Below, one piece after another: positions 47,420 through 56,913 of a stretch of DNA of 64,000 nt; the first letter of the stretch is position 1, and each line of letters opens with the position of its first letter. The position numbers were made by a program, and so were the translations under genes. Origin of the DNA: Pseudomonas sp. J452 (GTDB taxonomy: Bacteria > Pseudomonadota > Gammaproteobacteria > Pseudomonadales > Pseudomonadaceae); NCBI RefSeq assembly GCF_024666525.1, contig NZ_CP088294.1, positions 2,046,001 through 2,110,000 on the forward strand, written 5' to 3'. The notes below the pieces were generated by a model, which had not been told where the DNA came from, did no database searches, and saw nothing but the letters and a program-made list of their open reading frames with translations.

Positions 47420-49936
47420 ATGACCCCCTTACCCATAGACGCCGTTTTGCCTGCCCTGCGCACTGCCCTGGCCGAGCGCCATGAGGCCGTGCTGGAAGCG
47501 CCGCCCGGCGCCGGCAAGACCACCCGCGTGCCGCTGGCCCTGCTCGACGAAGCCTGGCTGGGTGGACAGCGTATCCTCATGCTCGAACCGCGCCGGCTGG
47601 CCGCGCGTGCGGCTGCCGAGCGCCTGGCCAGCGAGCTGGGTGAGCAGGTCGGTGAAACGGTCGGCTACCGCATTCGCCTGGAGAGCAAGGTCGGCCCGCG
47701 CACGCGCATCGAGGTGGTCACCGAGGGCATTCTCGCCCGCCGTCTGCAGGACGACCCGGCGCTGGAGGGTGTCGGCCTGGTGATCTTCGATGAGTTCCAC
47801 GAGCGCAGCCTGGATGCCGACCTGGCCCTGGCCCTGACGCTCAACGGCCGCGAGCTGTTGCGCGACGATCCGCCGCTGAAGGTCCTGCTGATGTCGGCGA
47901 CCCTGGAAGGCGAGCGCCTGTCGCGCCTGCTCGACGATGCGCCGGTGGTGTCCAGCGAGGGGCGCATGCATCCGGTGGATATCCGCTGGGGCAGCCCGTT
48001 CCAGCCCGGCGAGTGGATCGAGCAGCGCGTCACCCAGACTGTGCTGCAGGCCCTGGCCGACGAGCCGGGCAGCCTGTTGCTGTTCCTCCCCGGCCAGGCC
48101 GAGATCCGCCGGGTGCACGAGCAACTGGCCGAGGCGCTGAGCGGGCGGGACGAGATCCTGCTCTGCCCGCTGCATGGCGAGCTGGACCTGAGCGCCCAGC
48201 GTGCGGCCATCGAAGCGGCGCCGGCCGGCAAGCGCAAGGTGGTGCTGGCGACCAATATCGCCGAGACCAGCCTGACCATCGACGGCGTGCGCGTGGTGGT
48301 GGATGCCGGCCTGGCGCGGGTGCCACGCTTCGATCCGGCCAGCGGCATGACCCGCCTGGACACCCAGCGTATTTCTCGCGCCAGTGCCACCCAGCGCGCC
48401 GGCCGGGCCGGCCGTCTCGAACCGGGGGTGTGCTACCGCCTGTGGTCGCAGGCCCAGCACGAGCAGCTGGCCGCTTACGGCACGGCGGAAATCCTCGCGG
48501 CCGACCTGGCCGGCCTGGCTTTGCAGTTGGCGCGCTGGGGTGTCGAACCCGGCGAGCTGGCTTTTCTCGATGCACCGCCGGCCGCGCCGTTCGCCCAGGC
48601 CCGCGAGCTGCTGCAGCGCCTCGGCGCGCTGGACGCACGCGGGGCGCTGACGGCCCACGGTCAGGCCATGGCCGAGCTGCCGGCGCACCCGCGCATCGCC
48701 CATCTGCTGTTGCGCGGCCAGGCCTTGGGCCTGGGTAACCTGGCGTGCGACCTGGCCGCGCTGCTCGGCGAGCGCGACATCCTGCGTGGCGCCGGGGCCG
48801 ATCTGCACAGCCGGATCGCCCTGCTCAGCGGTGAGGACAAGGCTCAGCGCGGTGCCAAGGGTGGGGTGCAACGTGCGCGCCAGCTGGCCCGGCAGCTGCG
48901 TGGTTATTTGCGTGGTCCGGCCCGCGAGGCGGTGGCCGATGCCGGGCATCCGCGCTGGCTCGGCTGCCTGCTGGCGTTTGCCTATCCGGACCGGGTCGCC
49001 CGCCAGCGCCGTGCGGGTGGCGGCGACTACCGCCTGGCCAATGGCCGTGCGGCGCAGTTCGGCGAGCCGGATGCCTTGATGAAACACGAGTGGCTGGTGA
49101 TCGCCGACCTCGGCAGTCGCCAGGGCCAGCGCGAGGAGCGTATCTATCTGGCCGCCGATCTCGACCCCACGCTGTTCGACGGCGTGCTGGCCGAGCAGGT
49201 CAGCCAGGTCGAGGAACTGGAGTGGGACGAGCGCGAAGGCGTGTTGCGCGCCGAGCGCCAGCGCAAGGTCGGCGCGCTGGTGCTTAGCAGTGAGGCCTTG
49301 AGTGGCCTGGATGACAGCGCACGGGCACGCGCTCTGCTCGGCCTGGTGCGGCGCAAGGGCCTGGAGTTGCTGCCCTGGACACCCGAGTTGCGCCAGTGGC
49401 AGGCGCGGGTGGCGCTGCTGCGCCGGTTGGATCTGCAGGACAAGGGCAGCAGCGCCTGGCCCGACCTCAGCGATGCGGCCTTGCTGGCCAGCCTGGAAGA
49501 CTGGCTGCAGCCCTATCTGGGCAAGGTCAGCCGGCTCAGTCACTTCGCCAACCTGGAGCTGCCCGGCATCCTCGCCGGCCTGCTGCCCTGGCCGCTGCCG
49601 CAGCAGCTCGACGAGCTGGCGCCGCGCAGCCTGGCGGTGCCGTCCGGCTCACGTATCGGCATCGACTACAGCGAAGAACCGCCGGTGCTGGCGGTGCGCC
49701 TGCAGGAACTGTTCGGCCTGGCCGCCACGCCGCGTATCGCCGCTGGCCGCCTGGGGCTCAAGCTGCACCTGCTGTCGCCGGCGCGGCGCCCGGTGCAGGT
49801 GACCCAGGACCTGGCCAGCTTCTGGGCCAATACCTACCTGGAAGTGAAGAAGGATCTCAAGGGCCGTTATCCCAAGCTATTCCATAAGTTGGATCCTTGG
49901 GTTGAATCACTTAACAAAATCAATATTGACAAGTAG
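47420..49936 (+). CDS. hrpB: ATP-dependent helicase HrpB with a replaced C-terminus
   Basis: A DEAH-family (DEFH) RNA helicase. Visible motifs: Walker A APPGAGKT (~residue 25), DEFHERS, MSATLE, NIAETSLTIDGV and QRAGRAGR, then the HrpB-specific C-terminal domain (LPHPR region, SHFANLELPGILAGLLPW, SRIGIDYSEEPPVLAVRLQE). The 838-residue length is near normal. The last ~20 residues after KGRYPK (LFHKLDPWVESL...NKINIDK) do not match the family's usual KGRYPKH-WP(D/E)DP ending; this is the left junction of a mobile island. The protein is probably still active. Confidence 0.93.
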   Translation: MTPLPIDAVLPALRTALAERHEAVLEAPPGAGKTTRVPLALLDEAWLGGQRILMLEPRRLAARAAAERLASELGEQVGETVGYRIRLESKVGPRTRIEVVTEGILARRLQDDPALEGVGLVIFDEFHERSLDADLALALTLNGRELLRDDPPLKVLLMSATLEGERLSRLLDDAPVVSSEGRMHPVDIRWGSPFQPGEWIEQRVTQTVLQALADEPGSLLLFLPGQAEIRRVHEQLAEALSGRDEILLCPLHGELDLSAQRAAIEAAPAGKRKVVLATNIAETSLTIDGVRVVVDAGLARVPRFDPASGMTRLDTQRISRASATQRAGRAGRLEPGVCYRLWSQAQHEQLAAYGTAEILAADLAGLALQLARWGVEPGELAFLDAPPAAPFAQARELLQRLGALDARGALTAHGQAMAELPAHPRIAHLLLRGQALGLGNLACDLAALLGERDILRGAGADLHSRIALLSGEDKAQRGAKGGVQRARQLARQLRGYLRGPAREAVADAGHPRWLGCLLAFAYPDRVARQRRAGGGDYRLANGRAAQFGEPDALMKHEWLVIADLGSRQGQREERIYLAADLDPTLFDGVLAEQVSQVEELEWDEREGVLRAERQRKVGALVLSSEALSGLDDSARARALLGLVRRKGLELLPWTPELRQWQARVALLRRLDLQDKGSSAWPDLSDAALLASLEDWLQPYLGKVSRLSHFANLELPGILAGLLPWPLPQQLDELAPRSLAVPSGSRIGIDYSEEPPVLAVRLQELFGLAATPRIAAGRLGLKLHLLSPARRPVQVTQDLASFWANTYLEVKKDLKGRYPKLFHKLDPWVESLNKINIDK
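49861..49936. other. Left junction of the mobile island inside the hrpB 3' end
   Basis: GGGCCGTTATCCCAAG (49861-49876) encodes the conserved GRYPK; immediately after it the base composition turns AT-rich and the normal HrpB ending is lost, replaced by ~20 new codons and a stop at 49934. The next gene is a tyrosine recombinase 55 bp further on. The displaced hrpB 3' end is not seen elsewhere in the window, so the right boundary probably lies beyond it or has been lost. Confidence 0.65.
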
Positions 49937-49991
49937 CGATTGAAAGCTGGCGCATAACATATAGGATTGACTGATTCATCAGGGGGGGCGA

Positions 49992-51464
49992 ATGTCCTAC
50001 ACCAATCCGCGTCACGAAGGTCGTCTGATTCTCATCCCGAATTTGCGGGATCCCTTCGCCATCCTGCACGTCAGTGAAGCGCCTCGCGGCTCTATTGAGT
50101 CAGCGCTTGAGGGGGCTGAATCCAACCTGCTTTATAGATGCGATGAAGTCGGTTCAGGGAATGACCGTGACCTGTTCAATTTTCCATTTTTGTTTAGTGC
50201 CAATGGCGACCCTTGGCACGAAGCGAACGACTACTTGCTGAGCCTCATGCGTGATAGGGCCCCGGCAAGTCGACGCACTGATGACGTTCGGCGCCGTGCC
50301 AGCAAACTGCTTGATTACCTCTTGTTCTGTGAGGATAACAATCTGGATTGGCTCGACTTTTCCGGTGCCCGTCCTCCGCTTCGTCCGACCTACAAATACT
50401 TCTATCACCTGATTAACGAAGGTAGTCGCAGTAATCAGGTCATCAATCAATATACCGCTGCTGTCTTTCACTTTTATAAGTACGTTTCCGGGCATTGGCA
50501 TAACCTCGACATAAAGCGTGTCGATACGATCAAGCAAGTGCGGTTTATCGTGCAGAGCCCAAAAGGCGCGAAAGTCATCGATGCTGAAAAGCGCAGCCAA
50601 ACGCGGCGCACGCCGCCTACAAGCTCCGTGCCGTTGGGATTCGTGCGTGAAGATGGCGAGGATCTTCGACCGCTTTCCAATCTTGAGTTAGGCGCGCTTT
50701 GGGACACCATTTGCAACGAAGAAAAATGGTCAACGATTGAGCGGCTAATTCTACTCACTTCGCTGATGACTGGTGCGCGTAAGCAAAGCGTCTTGACCAT
50801 CCGCTTGAAGCACTTGAAAGGGTTTATAAAGGACAAACTAGCGCCGGAAGGCGCCTATAAATTGCATGCTGGTCCGGGCACTGGCGTTGATACTAAGAAT
50901 AACAAAGCGCAAACACTATATTTTCCTAAGCAGCTTGCGGAGGAGCTGATCACGCTCGCCAACAGCCCAATGATGAAGAAACGGCGGGAAAAGTTTCGTG
51001 CTCAGTTAGAGGCCAATCATCCCGGCTTATCTATGAGCGAGGAGGATATGTACTTGTTTCTCTCCGATCAGGGCAACTGTTATTACATGGCCGCAAATGA
51101 CCCGCGCTATGCGATTGTAAAGTCGACGCAGACAGGCCAGGTCACGGAAACGATAAAACACAAGTTGATTAAAAAAGCCTCCCGCCCCTTCCCGAAAGAC
51201 TTTTCATATCACTGGCTGCGAGCGACCTTTGCCTATCAGCTCTACCAACGCTTGCAGCCATTGGTTCAAGAAGGAATATTGAAGCCGGGTGAAGATGTTG
51301 GCTTTATTCAGAATCGCATGCACCACGAGTCCAGGGAAACGACTGAAAACTATCTAAAGCTATTTAAGATGACACACGAAAAGGTCATCGCCCAAGAGAT
51401 GTGGGAGAGAAGGCTGTTCAACGGTGGTTACGAAGTACTGAAGTTTGAGGTGCAAGATGAATAG
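49992..51464 (+). CDS. Tyrosine recombinase/integrase 1 of a three-gene module
   Basis: A 490-residue site-specific recombinase. Catalytic residues are in place: Arg in LMTGARKQSVLTI (R263), HWLR (H407, R410), the second histidine region NRMHHESRETTENY and the nucleophile Tyr454. The N-terminal part (~80-160) resembles a SAM-like core-binding domain. A G-rich site (GGGGGGG) lies before ATG 49992. Its stop overlaps the start of recombinase 2. The AT-richer codon use differs from the host genes. Confidence 0.88.
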   Translation: MSYTNPRHEGRLILIPNLRDPFAILHVSEAPRGSIESALEGAESNLLYRCDEVGSGNDRDLFNFPFLFSANGDPWHEANDYLLSLMRDRAPASRRTDDVRRRASKLLDYLLFCEDNNLDWLDFSGARPPLRPTYKYFYHLINEGSRSNQVINQYTAAVFHFYKYVSGHWHNLDIKRVDTIKQVRFIVQSPKGAKVIDAEKRSQTRRTPPTSSVPLGFVREDGEDLRPLSNLELGALWDTICNEEKWSTIERLILLTSLMTGARKQSVLTIRLKHLKGFIKDKLAPEGAYKLHAGPGTGVDTKNNKAQTLYFPKQLAEELITLANSPMMKKRREKFRAQLEANHPGLSMSEEDMYLFLSDQGNCYYMAANDPRYAIVKSTQTGQVTETIKHKLIKKASRPFPKDFSYHWLRATFAYQLYQRLQPLVQEGILKPGEDVGFIQNRMHHESRETTENYLKLFKMTHEKVIAQEMWERRLFNGGYEVLKFEVQDE

Positions 51465-53391
51465 TCGACGGCATTTGGAGCACCGTGCCAATACGCAAAT
51501 TATTCCTCTGAGTGATGTCACCCAGGAGTTTTCCGAGCCAGAGCGTTTGCGCCTGCAACTGTCTGCGACGGTGATAAATAAGCCGATAGACATTGGCAGT
51601 TGGGCGTATTTCAATCGGGGTAAGAATGAAAGCGTCAATGATGATCGCGGTACTCCTGTGGTGGTGGAATCGTTTGTCGAAAGTCGCCGCGAATTAATTT
51701 TAAGGGTTCTGGCATCCTTTGTCGGACTACGTCATGCGTCTGTAAACACTCAAATCAAACAGATCGAATACTTCATAGACTGGCTAAACCTAAATGGCTA
51801 CAGGGAAGTATTTGTCGGTGAAGCTGATGCCCAGCGAGCATATCGAGACTATACCGCGCATCTGAATCATCAAATAGCCCATCGGAAGTTGAAGCCCATC
51901 ACGACTGCCGCTTATCAAGATATGGCAGCCAAGGTTATTGAGCTGCTTTATCCAGAGATCGGCCACCATATCCTCGCCGGTGCAGTTAGGATCACTCGAG
52001 AAAGAGGGTCTGCGGCAGCTAGTTCTGCCCATGTTGATTTGTACCGGGACGTTTGTTTGGCCGTCGCCCAGCAATGCAGCGATTTTGTTCTGAGCAACAA
52101 GCCATATCCATGGGTCGTGAAGATCAGGGAGTATGAGGTTGTTGTGTTCCCATCCAATTCCGGTGTGGTTGGCCCATTCAAGGAGTCTCCGCCTCCATAT
52201 AATGCGGCTGAGCGACGCATTGCGACGGTCGAAGAATACTGCGCGACCTGTGACAGATTGGGTCGGAAATGGCGCAACAAATCTGAGGTGGCGCGTAATA
52301 TAGAAAGCGCACGGGCTAGTTTGCAGGCGGCTAACGAAGATGAGCGTCACTGGCACCGCTTTTATGTGGCGGGCCTTGCCGCGAAAGCCTATGCGTGTCT
52401 TTTCCTGATGATTACAGCGGCCACGCCGACCGAGTTTGCGCAGTTTAGTTATGCAGACAGTCTCGAAGTTGAGGCGTCACCAATCAAGAAAGAGTTGTCG
52501 GCTGTAAAGTTTCGGGCTGGTGGGAAGTCGACACTTTATAACATTGGGCGGGACACTGGTTTGCCGCTATTGAGGCAATACCTCAAACTCCGCGAGTGGA
52601 TTCTAAATGGCGTTGCACATGAGCGTTTGTTCTTTTCGATGCCTGAGCTTAGTCTGTCGAGAAATAGGAGAAACGTCTTTGGCGAACTAAATGTGTCGGG
52701 TGTCATCCGTAAACTCCATGACGTTATCAGCGGCACCTTTCTCGACCCAGAGGTGCCGAGACTTACGCCACGCAAAATGCGCAAGCACAAGAGCAATGGA
52801 ATGCACTCGGCTCGCATGTCGCCGTCCACGGTAGCGGCATCCTTGAATCACACTCAGGCGGTGAATCTTTCGACCTATGCGGAGGCGACGCCTGAGCAGC
52901 AGGAAGCCGAGTTCGGCCAGTTCTGGCAGGCCATGCGGCATGCCGCCCGTGTCGTGCGCGAGCGCAGCCAAGCTGCCGCTGGAGGCGTAATCGCAACAGC
53001 CGCGGGGCATTGTGACGGGTTCAGCCGGCCGACGCCTTTACGCGATTTGGGAGCCGTTGCAATCGAGCCGAACTGCCGTACCCAATACGGCTGCTTGTAC
53101 TGCGAGCACTATGTCTGCCACAGCGATAAAGAGGATTTGCACAAACTTCTGAGTTTGCAGTATGTGATTAATGCTGTGCGTAAAGTAGCTCCCGATGCTG
53201 CACATGCTGAAGTTTTGTACAAAGAGTTATCTATCCGAATTGATTTCATCCTTGATGCGCTTGGCGAGCGTTCTGATGAGGTGAAAAAGTTGGTCGAAAC
53301 GGTCAGGGCTAGGGTGTTTGAGTACGGTGAGCTAACTGCGTTTTGGGAGACCCGCTTGAGTCGTTATGAAAAAATTGGGGTGGTATTTTGA
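51457..53391 (+). CDS. Tyrosine-recombinase-like protein 2, probably catalytically impaired
   Basis: A 644-residue protein starting at ATG 51457 inside the previous stop. Where the first catalytic Arg should be (T-G-x-R-x-x-E) it reads TAATPTEFAQF, so that Arg is missing. The second box is TPRKMRKHKS, lacking the usual histidine, but a late NHTQAVNLSTYAEA still offers a tyrosine. A cysteine cluster CRTQYGCLYCEHYVCH near residue 540 may bind zinc. It resembles the second recombinase of multi-recombinase modules such as Tn554 TnpB-like proteins, which act with partners. Its stop overlaps gene 3. Confidence 0.75.
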   Translation: MNSRRHLEHRANTQIIPLSDVTQEFSEPERLRLQLSATVINKPIDIGSWAYFNRGKNESVNDDRGTPVVVESFVESRRELILRVLASFVGLRHASVNTQIKQIEYFIDWLNLNGYREVFVGEADAQRAYRDYTAHLNHQIAHRKLKPITTAAYQDMAAKVIELLYPEIGHHILAGAVRITRERGSAAASSAHVDLYRDVCLAVAQQCSDFVLSNKPYPWVVKIREYEVVVFPSNSGVVGPFKESPPPYNAAERRIATVEEYCATCDRLGRKWRNKSEVARNIESARASLQAANEDERHWHRFYVAGLAAKAYACLFLMITAATPTEFAQFSYADSLEVEASPIKKELSAVKFRAGGKSTLYNIGRDTGLPLLRQYLKLREWILNGVAHERLFFSMPELSLSRNRRNVFGELNVSGVIRKLHDVISGTFLDPEVPRLTPRKMRKHKSNGMHSARMSPSTVAASLNHTQAVNLSTYAEATPEQQEAEFGQFWQAMRHAARVVRERSQAAAGGVIATAAGHCDGFSRPTPLRDLGAVAIEPNCRTQYGCLYCEHYVCHSDKEDLHKLLSLQYVINAVRKVAPDAAHAEVLYKELSIRIDFILDALGERSDEVKKLVETVRARVFEYGELTAFWETRLSRYEKIGVVF

Positions 53392-55436
53392 GTTCGGTTG
53401 TCCAGTCGATAGGCAGTCTATTTTCCAGCGGTCAGTTTTCGGCTGCCAGTGAGCCAGATAATGCCTTGCAACTCTTTGGCAAGCCCACCCCTGATTTTGT
53501 TCTCTGCCGCAATGAGCATGGTTATGCCGCGGCGGTTTATGGTGAATCTACGTGGGACTTTAACCCTTACAGACTCAGTGCAAAAAAAATTCTCCGAATA
53601 TACTTTGATAAGGTGTTCGACGAAGATGGGCAAGAGCAGCAGGCACTGATCGAAGAAGTCAAATATATGCTGTACTGTCTAGTCTACTTCGCCGGTGGTG
53701 GGCGACTCGGTACGCTGAGTGCATATACGCTCGGCCAGTATTGGTATGTGCTGCGCATCGCTATGCAGTTCTGTCATGAGCAGAAGCAAAAGCCCATGGT
53801 TGGCACGCTGTCCTTGCAACAACTATTTACCGTGCCGGTTTATCTGGCGGCTTTTGTTCATGGAAAGGCTTTTGATAAGAAGACTCTTTCAGGAGTATTG
53901 CAAGGCTTGGTCAGGGTGGGCGAAGAACGGCTAGGGTATGCCGTGGTAAATCCAAATAATTTTGATCTGAAGCGGAAAAGCCATAACCAGCATCCAGTCA
54001 TTCCAACTCGAATCTATTTGAGTCTCATCAATGTCACTGGCGATTTGCTCGATCAGTTATACCAAGGTGTTGGGCGTATCGAGTCCTTCATAGCGTGTTT
54101 TGCCGATGAGTATTATGGCTTTTCACATACAAATCAGAAATCTCGTGGGGTTGGTGGAAAGGCGCATTTTCGGCCCGAGATGCCCCGGGCGATCAAGGAT
54201 CACCGCCTGACTTCGGTATTTGCCGGTGAGTTTTCCTGTCCTAACAAGAAAAAGCTGCTTAGGATCTTGCTCCATATGCAGTATGTGGCAAAAACAGTCA
54301 TCCATCTCTATACCGGTATGCGCGATCAAGAGGTGATGCGAATGTCGTACAACTGTTTGTCCGATCAAGTTGTCAGGCAGGTAGTTGTCGATGATCAGGG
54401 TGTTGAGCGTGATAAACCACAGACGGTAAAAGTCCTCTCGACTACCACGAAGTTCGCCGGATACAAGAAAGAGGGCACATGGTTTGCGCCGGGGGAAGTT
54501 GTCAAGGCGGTCGAGGTTGCGCAGGCGATTTGTCGTGGCCTCGCCAACCTCTACAAGATCGCGCCGGATGATCGCTGTCCGCTCTTTCCTAGTCCGGCCA
54601 TCGTGAGTTTTAAGAGGAGAAGTGCCGAGGTTGACGTAACGGATTTTGCTAATAAGCGTTTGAACGGGAGTGCTTTGCGAGCGCTGTCGATTCGGTCAGA
54701 GGACTTGCAAGAGCTGGCTCAAAGCGACCCTTCTCGCGACTTTGACAATGAGCCCGCTTTTGCAGTCGGCCAGCCATGGCCGCTGACGAGTCATCAGTTC
54801 CGGCGCTCGTTGGCGTTCTATGGCAGCAGCAGTGGTTTTTTCTCATTGCCGACGCTGCGCACGCAGTTCAAGCACATGACGATTGAAATGTCCCGCTATT
54901 ATTCGAATAACTACGAGAATCTTCGCACCATTTTTGGCTACTACGACGAGAAGAAAAAAGACTTCGCACTGCCAAACAACCACTTCGCCTTCGAGTACCA
55001 GATGGCCCTGCCCATGTCAGTGGCAAACCAGTTAATTGCCGATCTTATGCTCAATGAGGAACCGCTGTTCGGCGGCACTGGATCGTATATGGAGAAACAA
55101 AAAGAGCGGGTCAAGGCGGGTGAGATTCAGATTGAAGATGTGCGTTCTGAGACCGAGAAGCGGGTTAAAAGTGGTGCAATTAGCTACCGCCCGACGCTAC
55201 TGGGTGGCTGTACCAAGGTTGGCCGCTGCGATTCCTTTCTGCTGGGTGACTACACCGAATGTTTGTCCTGCGAGGGCGCGATCATTAAGCCCGTAAAGCT
55301 AAATGCCGCGATTGAGGACGCGACTAATGAGTTATCACAATACGTAGAGGGCTCGGGCGAATATCAAATTGTGAAGGGCGATATTGAACGCTTAATGGTT
55401 TTCAAGGCTCGCCTGGTCGACACGGTGGAGCTTTAG
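53388..55436 (+). CDS. Tyrosine recombinase 3
   Basis: A 682-residue recombinase. The catalytic set is intact: HLYTGMRDQEVMRM (R312), SHQFRRSLAFYG (H469, R472), QFKHMTIEM (H496) and a Tyr in SRYYSNNY (Y504/505/509). A C-terminal region has CTKVGRCDSF and CLSCEGA, a possible zinc site as in gene 2. Start codon is TTG 53388, overlapping the stop of gene 2; no better start exists. Followed after 2 bp by the small coiled-coil gene. Confidence 0.87.
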   Translation: MSSVVQSIGSLFSSGQFSAASEPDNALQLFGKPTPDFVLCRNEHGYAAAVYGESTWDFNPYRLSAKKILRIYFDKVFDEDGQEQQALIEEVKYMLYCLVYFAGGGRLGTLSAYTLGQYWYVLRIAMQFCHEQKQKPMVGTLSLQQLFTVPVYLAAFVHGKAFDKKTLSGVLQGLVRVGEERLGYAVVNPNNFDLKRKSHNQHPVIPTRIYLSLINVTGDLLDQLYQGVGRIESFIACFADEYYGFSHTNQKSRGVGGKAHFRPEMPRAIKDHRLTSVFAGEFSCPNKKKLLRILLHMQYVAKTVIHLYTGMRDQEVMRMSYNCLSDQVVRQVVVDDQGVERDKPQTVKVLSTTTKFAGYKKEGTWFAPGEVVKAVEVAQAICRGLANLYKIAPDDRCPLFPSPAIVSFKRRSAEVDVTDFANKRLNGSALRALSIRSEDLQELAQSDPSRDFDNEPAFAVGQPWPLTSHQFRRSLAFYGSSSGFFSLPTLRTQFKHMTIEMSRYYSNNYENLRTIFGYYDEKKKDFALPNNHFAFEYQMALPMSVANQLIADLMLNEEPLFGGTGSYMEKQKERVKAGEIQIEDVRSETEKRVKSGAISYRPTLLGGCTKVGRCDSFLLGDYTECLSCEGAIIKPVKLNAAIEDATNELSQYVEGSGEYQIVKGDIERLMVFKARLVDTVEL

Positions 55437-55438
55437 TC

Positions 55439-55867
55439 ATGAAGTCTGGTGAAGGAATAAGTAAGGGGGTTGGCGCCTGTGAGGAAGCTTTGCAGCGCCT
55501 TCTGGATGGGAAGCCTTTTGTGCCTGGGCATGTAGGGCTAGACCTATCCAAGCTCACCGCGAGCATTGTCAGTCTTGAGGCTGGATTTGACCGTGGTTAC
55601 CTGAAAAAGTCTCGTAAAGTACATTTATCCATACTCGCAAAGATTGAGGCTTGTCGTGCTGAGGCTGACAAGGGTTCCGGCCCGTCAAATGGTAAAAGCA
55701 TTAAACGTTTGGAAGATAAAGTTGTGCTTTTAGAAAAAGAGCTGGCGATGGTCAGTTCGCAGCGTGATCGAGTGCTTACACAGAACCTCCAGCTCTGGGA
55801 GCGTGTGAGAGAGCTGGAGCTAGCGGAGCGTCAGAACAAGTCGCGCCAAGTTCGGCTGCATCATTGA
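55439..55867 (+). CDS. Small coiled-coil accessory protein (TnpC-like)
   Basis: A 142-residue protein. The C-terminal half is a strongly heptad-patterned coiled coil (KSIKRLEDKVVLLEKELAMV, then QNLQLWERVRELELAERQNK). Tn554-type transposons carry a small TnpC of similar size after their recombinases, which influences efficiency and orientation of insertion; the same order here supports that role. No catalytic motif. Confidence 0.7.
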   Translation: MKSGEGISKGVGACEEALQRLLDGKPFVPGHVGLDLSKLTASIVSLEAGFDRGYLKKSRKVHLSILAKIEACRAEADKGSGPSNGKSIKRLEDKVVLLEKELAMVSSQRDRVLTQNLQLWERVRELELAERQNKSRQVRLHH

Positions 55868-55988
55868 TAGATTTGCGCCTCCCCGACTGCACCACAAGCG
55901 TCGGGCAAAGCTTTAGCTAGAAGTCTGGATAATGACACTAGGGCTAACAGCATTGGCAATCTCAAGCCTTCTTGAGCGCCAGGGTAGA

Positions 55989-56222
55989 TCAGGTGGGATG
56001 CTGCAGCTCTGACACCTGAGGCAGTAGGCCGGATGGGTCACATGCAAGCACGCCTGCGATGCGATACAGCTTATCGACGGTAATATTTACTTCGCCACGC
56101 TCGATCCGCCCCACATAGCTGCGGTCGATATTGCAGGCCAGCGCCAGTGCATCCTGAGAAATCTGGCAGGCCTTCCTCTGCGTTCGGATGCGCTTCCCTA
56201 ACGCTTTCGCCAACTTATCCAT
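55989..56222 (-). CDS. XRE-family transcriptional regulator
   Basis: A 77-residue protein consisting of one helix-turn-helix domain: SQDALALACNIDRSYVGRIE is the recognition region, with RGEVNITVDKLYRIAGVLAC completing the fold. Divergent from the wHTH-helicase operon with a 100-bp intergenic region (56223-56322), so it probably represses its own gene and that operon. Small XRE proteins are typical switches of defence and mobile-element operons. Confidence 0.9.
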   Translation of the reverse strand: MDKLAKALGKRIRTQRKACQISQDALALACNIDRSYVGRIERGEVNITVDKLYRIAGVLACDPSGLLPQVSELQHPT

Positions 56223-56322
56223 GACCGTCTCAATTCAGCTTGAGGCGGCAATATCGTGCGTTTGCGGACTCACGAGCCACGGATTATAATCCGCATTTTG
56301 CGCTAACCTCTCTGGTGCCTCA

Positions 56323-56913
56323 ATGAAATCGGCCTCGTTTATCTTCGACAGGCGTCTATATGAGCTGCTTCATGAGGAAGGGCGCACACGATTCACAACT
56401 CGTGAACTGCGGGATGCTTACGCTATGCGTTTGGATGGCATGACTTTCCGCCTCGGCGATGTGCGGCGCTACGTGTATGAACAGATCCGCAGAGCTCTTC
56501 GCATGGGTTGGGTCGTACTCGACGAAGAGCGCCGGTCGCGGGGGCAGGTCTACCACGTGCAGTCGATTCCTGCGCATCTACAGTTGGAGCTGATCGACAA
56601 CGGGTTTGAGAACAGCCTCAAGACTGCATGTGAGCCCAAACAGGGGCCTTCAGTGGTTGAGGGGGCGGCTGAGCCACTCAAGCCTTCAGCCGATGCACAT
56701 CAGCACCTGGAATCACTCCACAAAGAGATCCGGTTGGATTTCCTGTCCTCGATGGGTGAGGCGGAGCGATACAAGCTGCTTTTGGATGATATGCCGCATC
56801 TCAGGGAGAGGGTCGAGGGCGAGTATTTCGAAGCCAGAGATCGCAGCTCACGCTTGCTTGGTCATCTCCGCGCCATTGAGAAAACGCTCAAGACGCTTGC
56901 GGTAGCACGATGA
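56323..56913 (+). CDS. Uncharacterised protein with winged-helix-like N-terminus
   Basis: A 196-residue protein of unknown family. The first ~85 residues look like a winged helix (FTTRELRDAYAMRLDG, VRRYVYEQIRRALRMGWVVL, a wing ending RSRGQVYHV). A linker follows, then a charged C-terminal coiled coil (AERYKLLLDDMPHLRERVEG, SSRLLGHLRAIEKTLKTL). It overlaps the helicase gene by ATGA, implying a stoichiometric partner. It could target the helicase to DNA or a complex; I do not recognise a homologue. Confidence 0.75.
   Translation: MKSASFIFDRRLYELLHEEGRTRFTTRELRDAYAMRLDGMTFRLGDVRRYVYEQIRRALRMGWVVLDEERRSRGQVYHVQSIPAHLQLELIDNGFENSLKTACEPKQGPSVVEGAAEPLKPSADAHQHLESLHKEIRLDFLSSMGEAERYKLLLDDMPHLRERVEGEYFEARDRSSRLLGHLRAIEKTLKTLAVAR

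Noticed and set aside
47429..49543. 704-codon minus-strand open frame opposite hrpB
   Set aside because: The plus strand encodes a complete helicase with all motifs; the antisense frame is a codon-bias artefact.
49992..55436. Classical RIT element (recombinases in trio)
   Set aside because: RIT recombinases are smaller (about 300-400 residues each) and lack the coiled-coil fourth gene; sizes and order here are closer to Tn554-type modules, so I did not use the RIT name.
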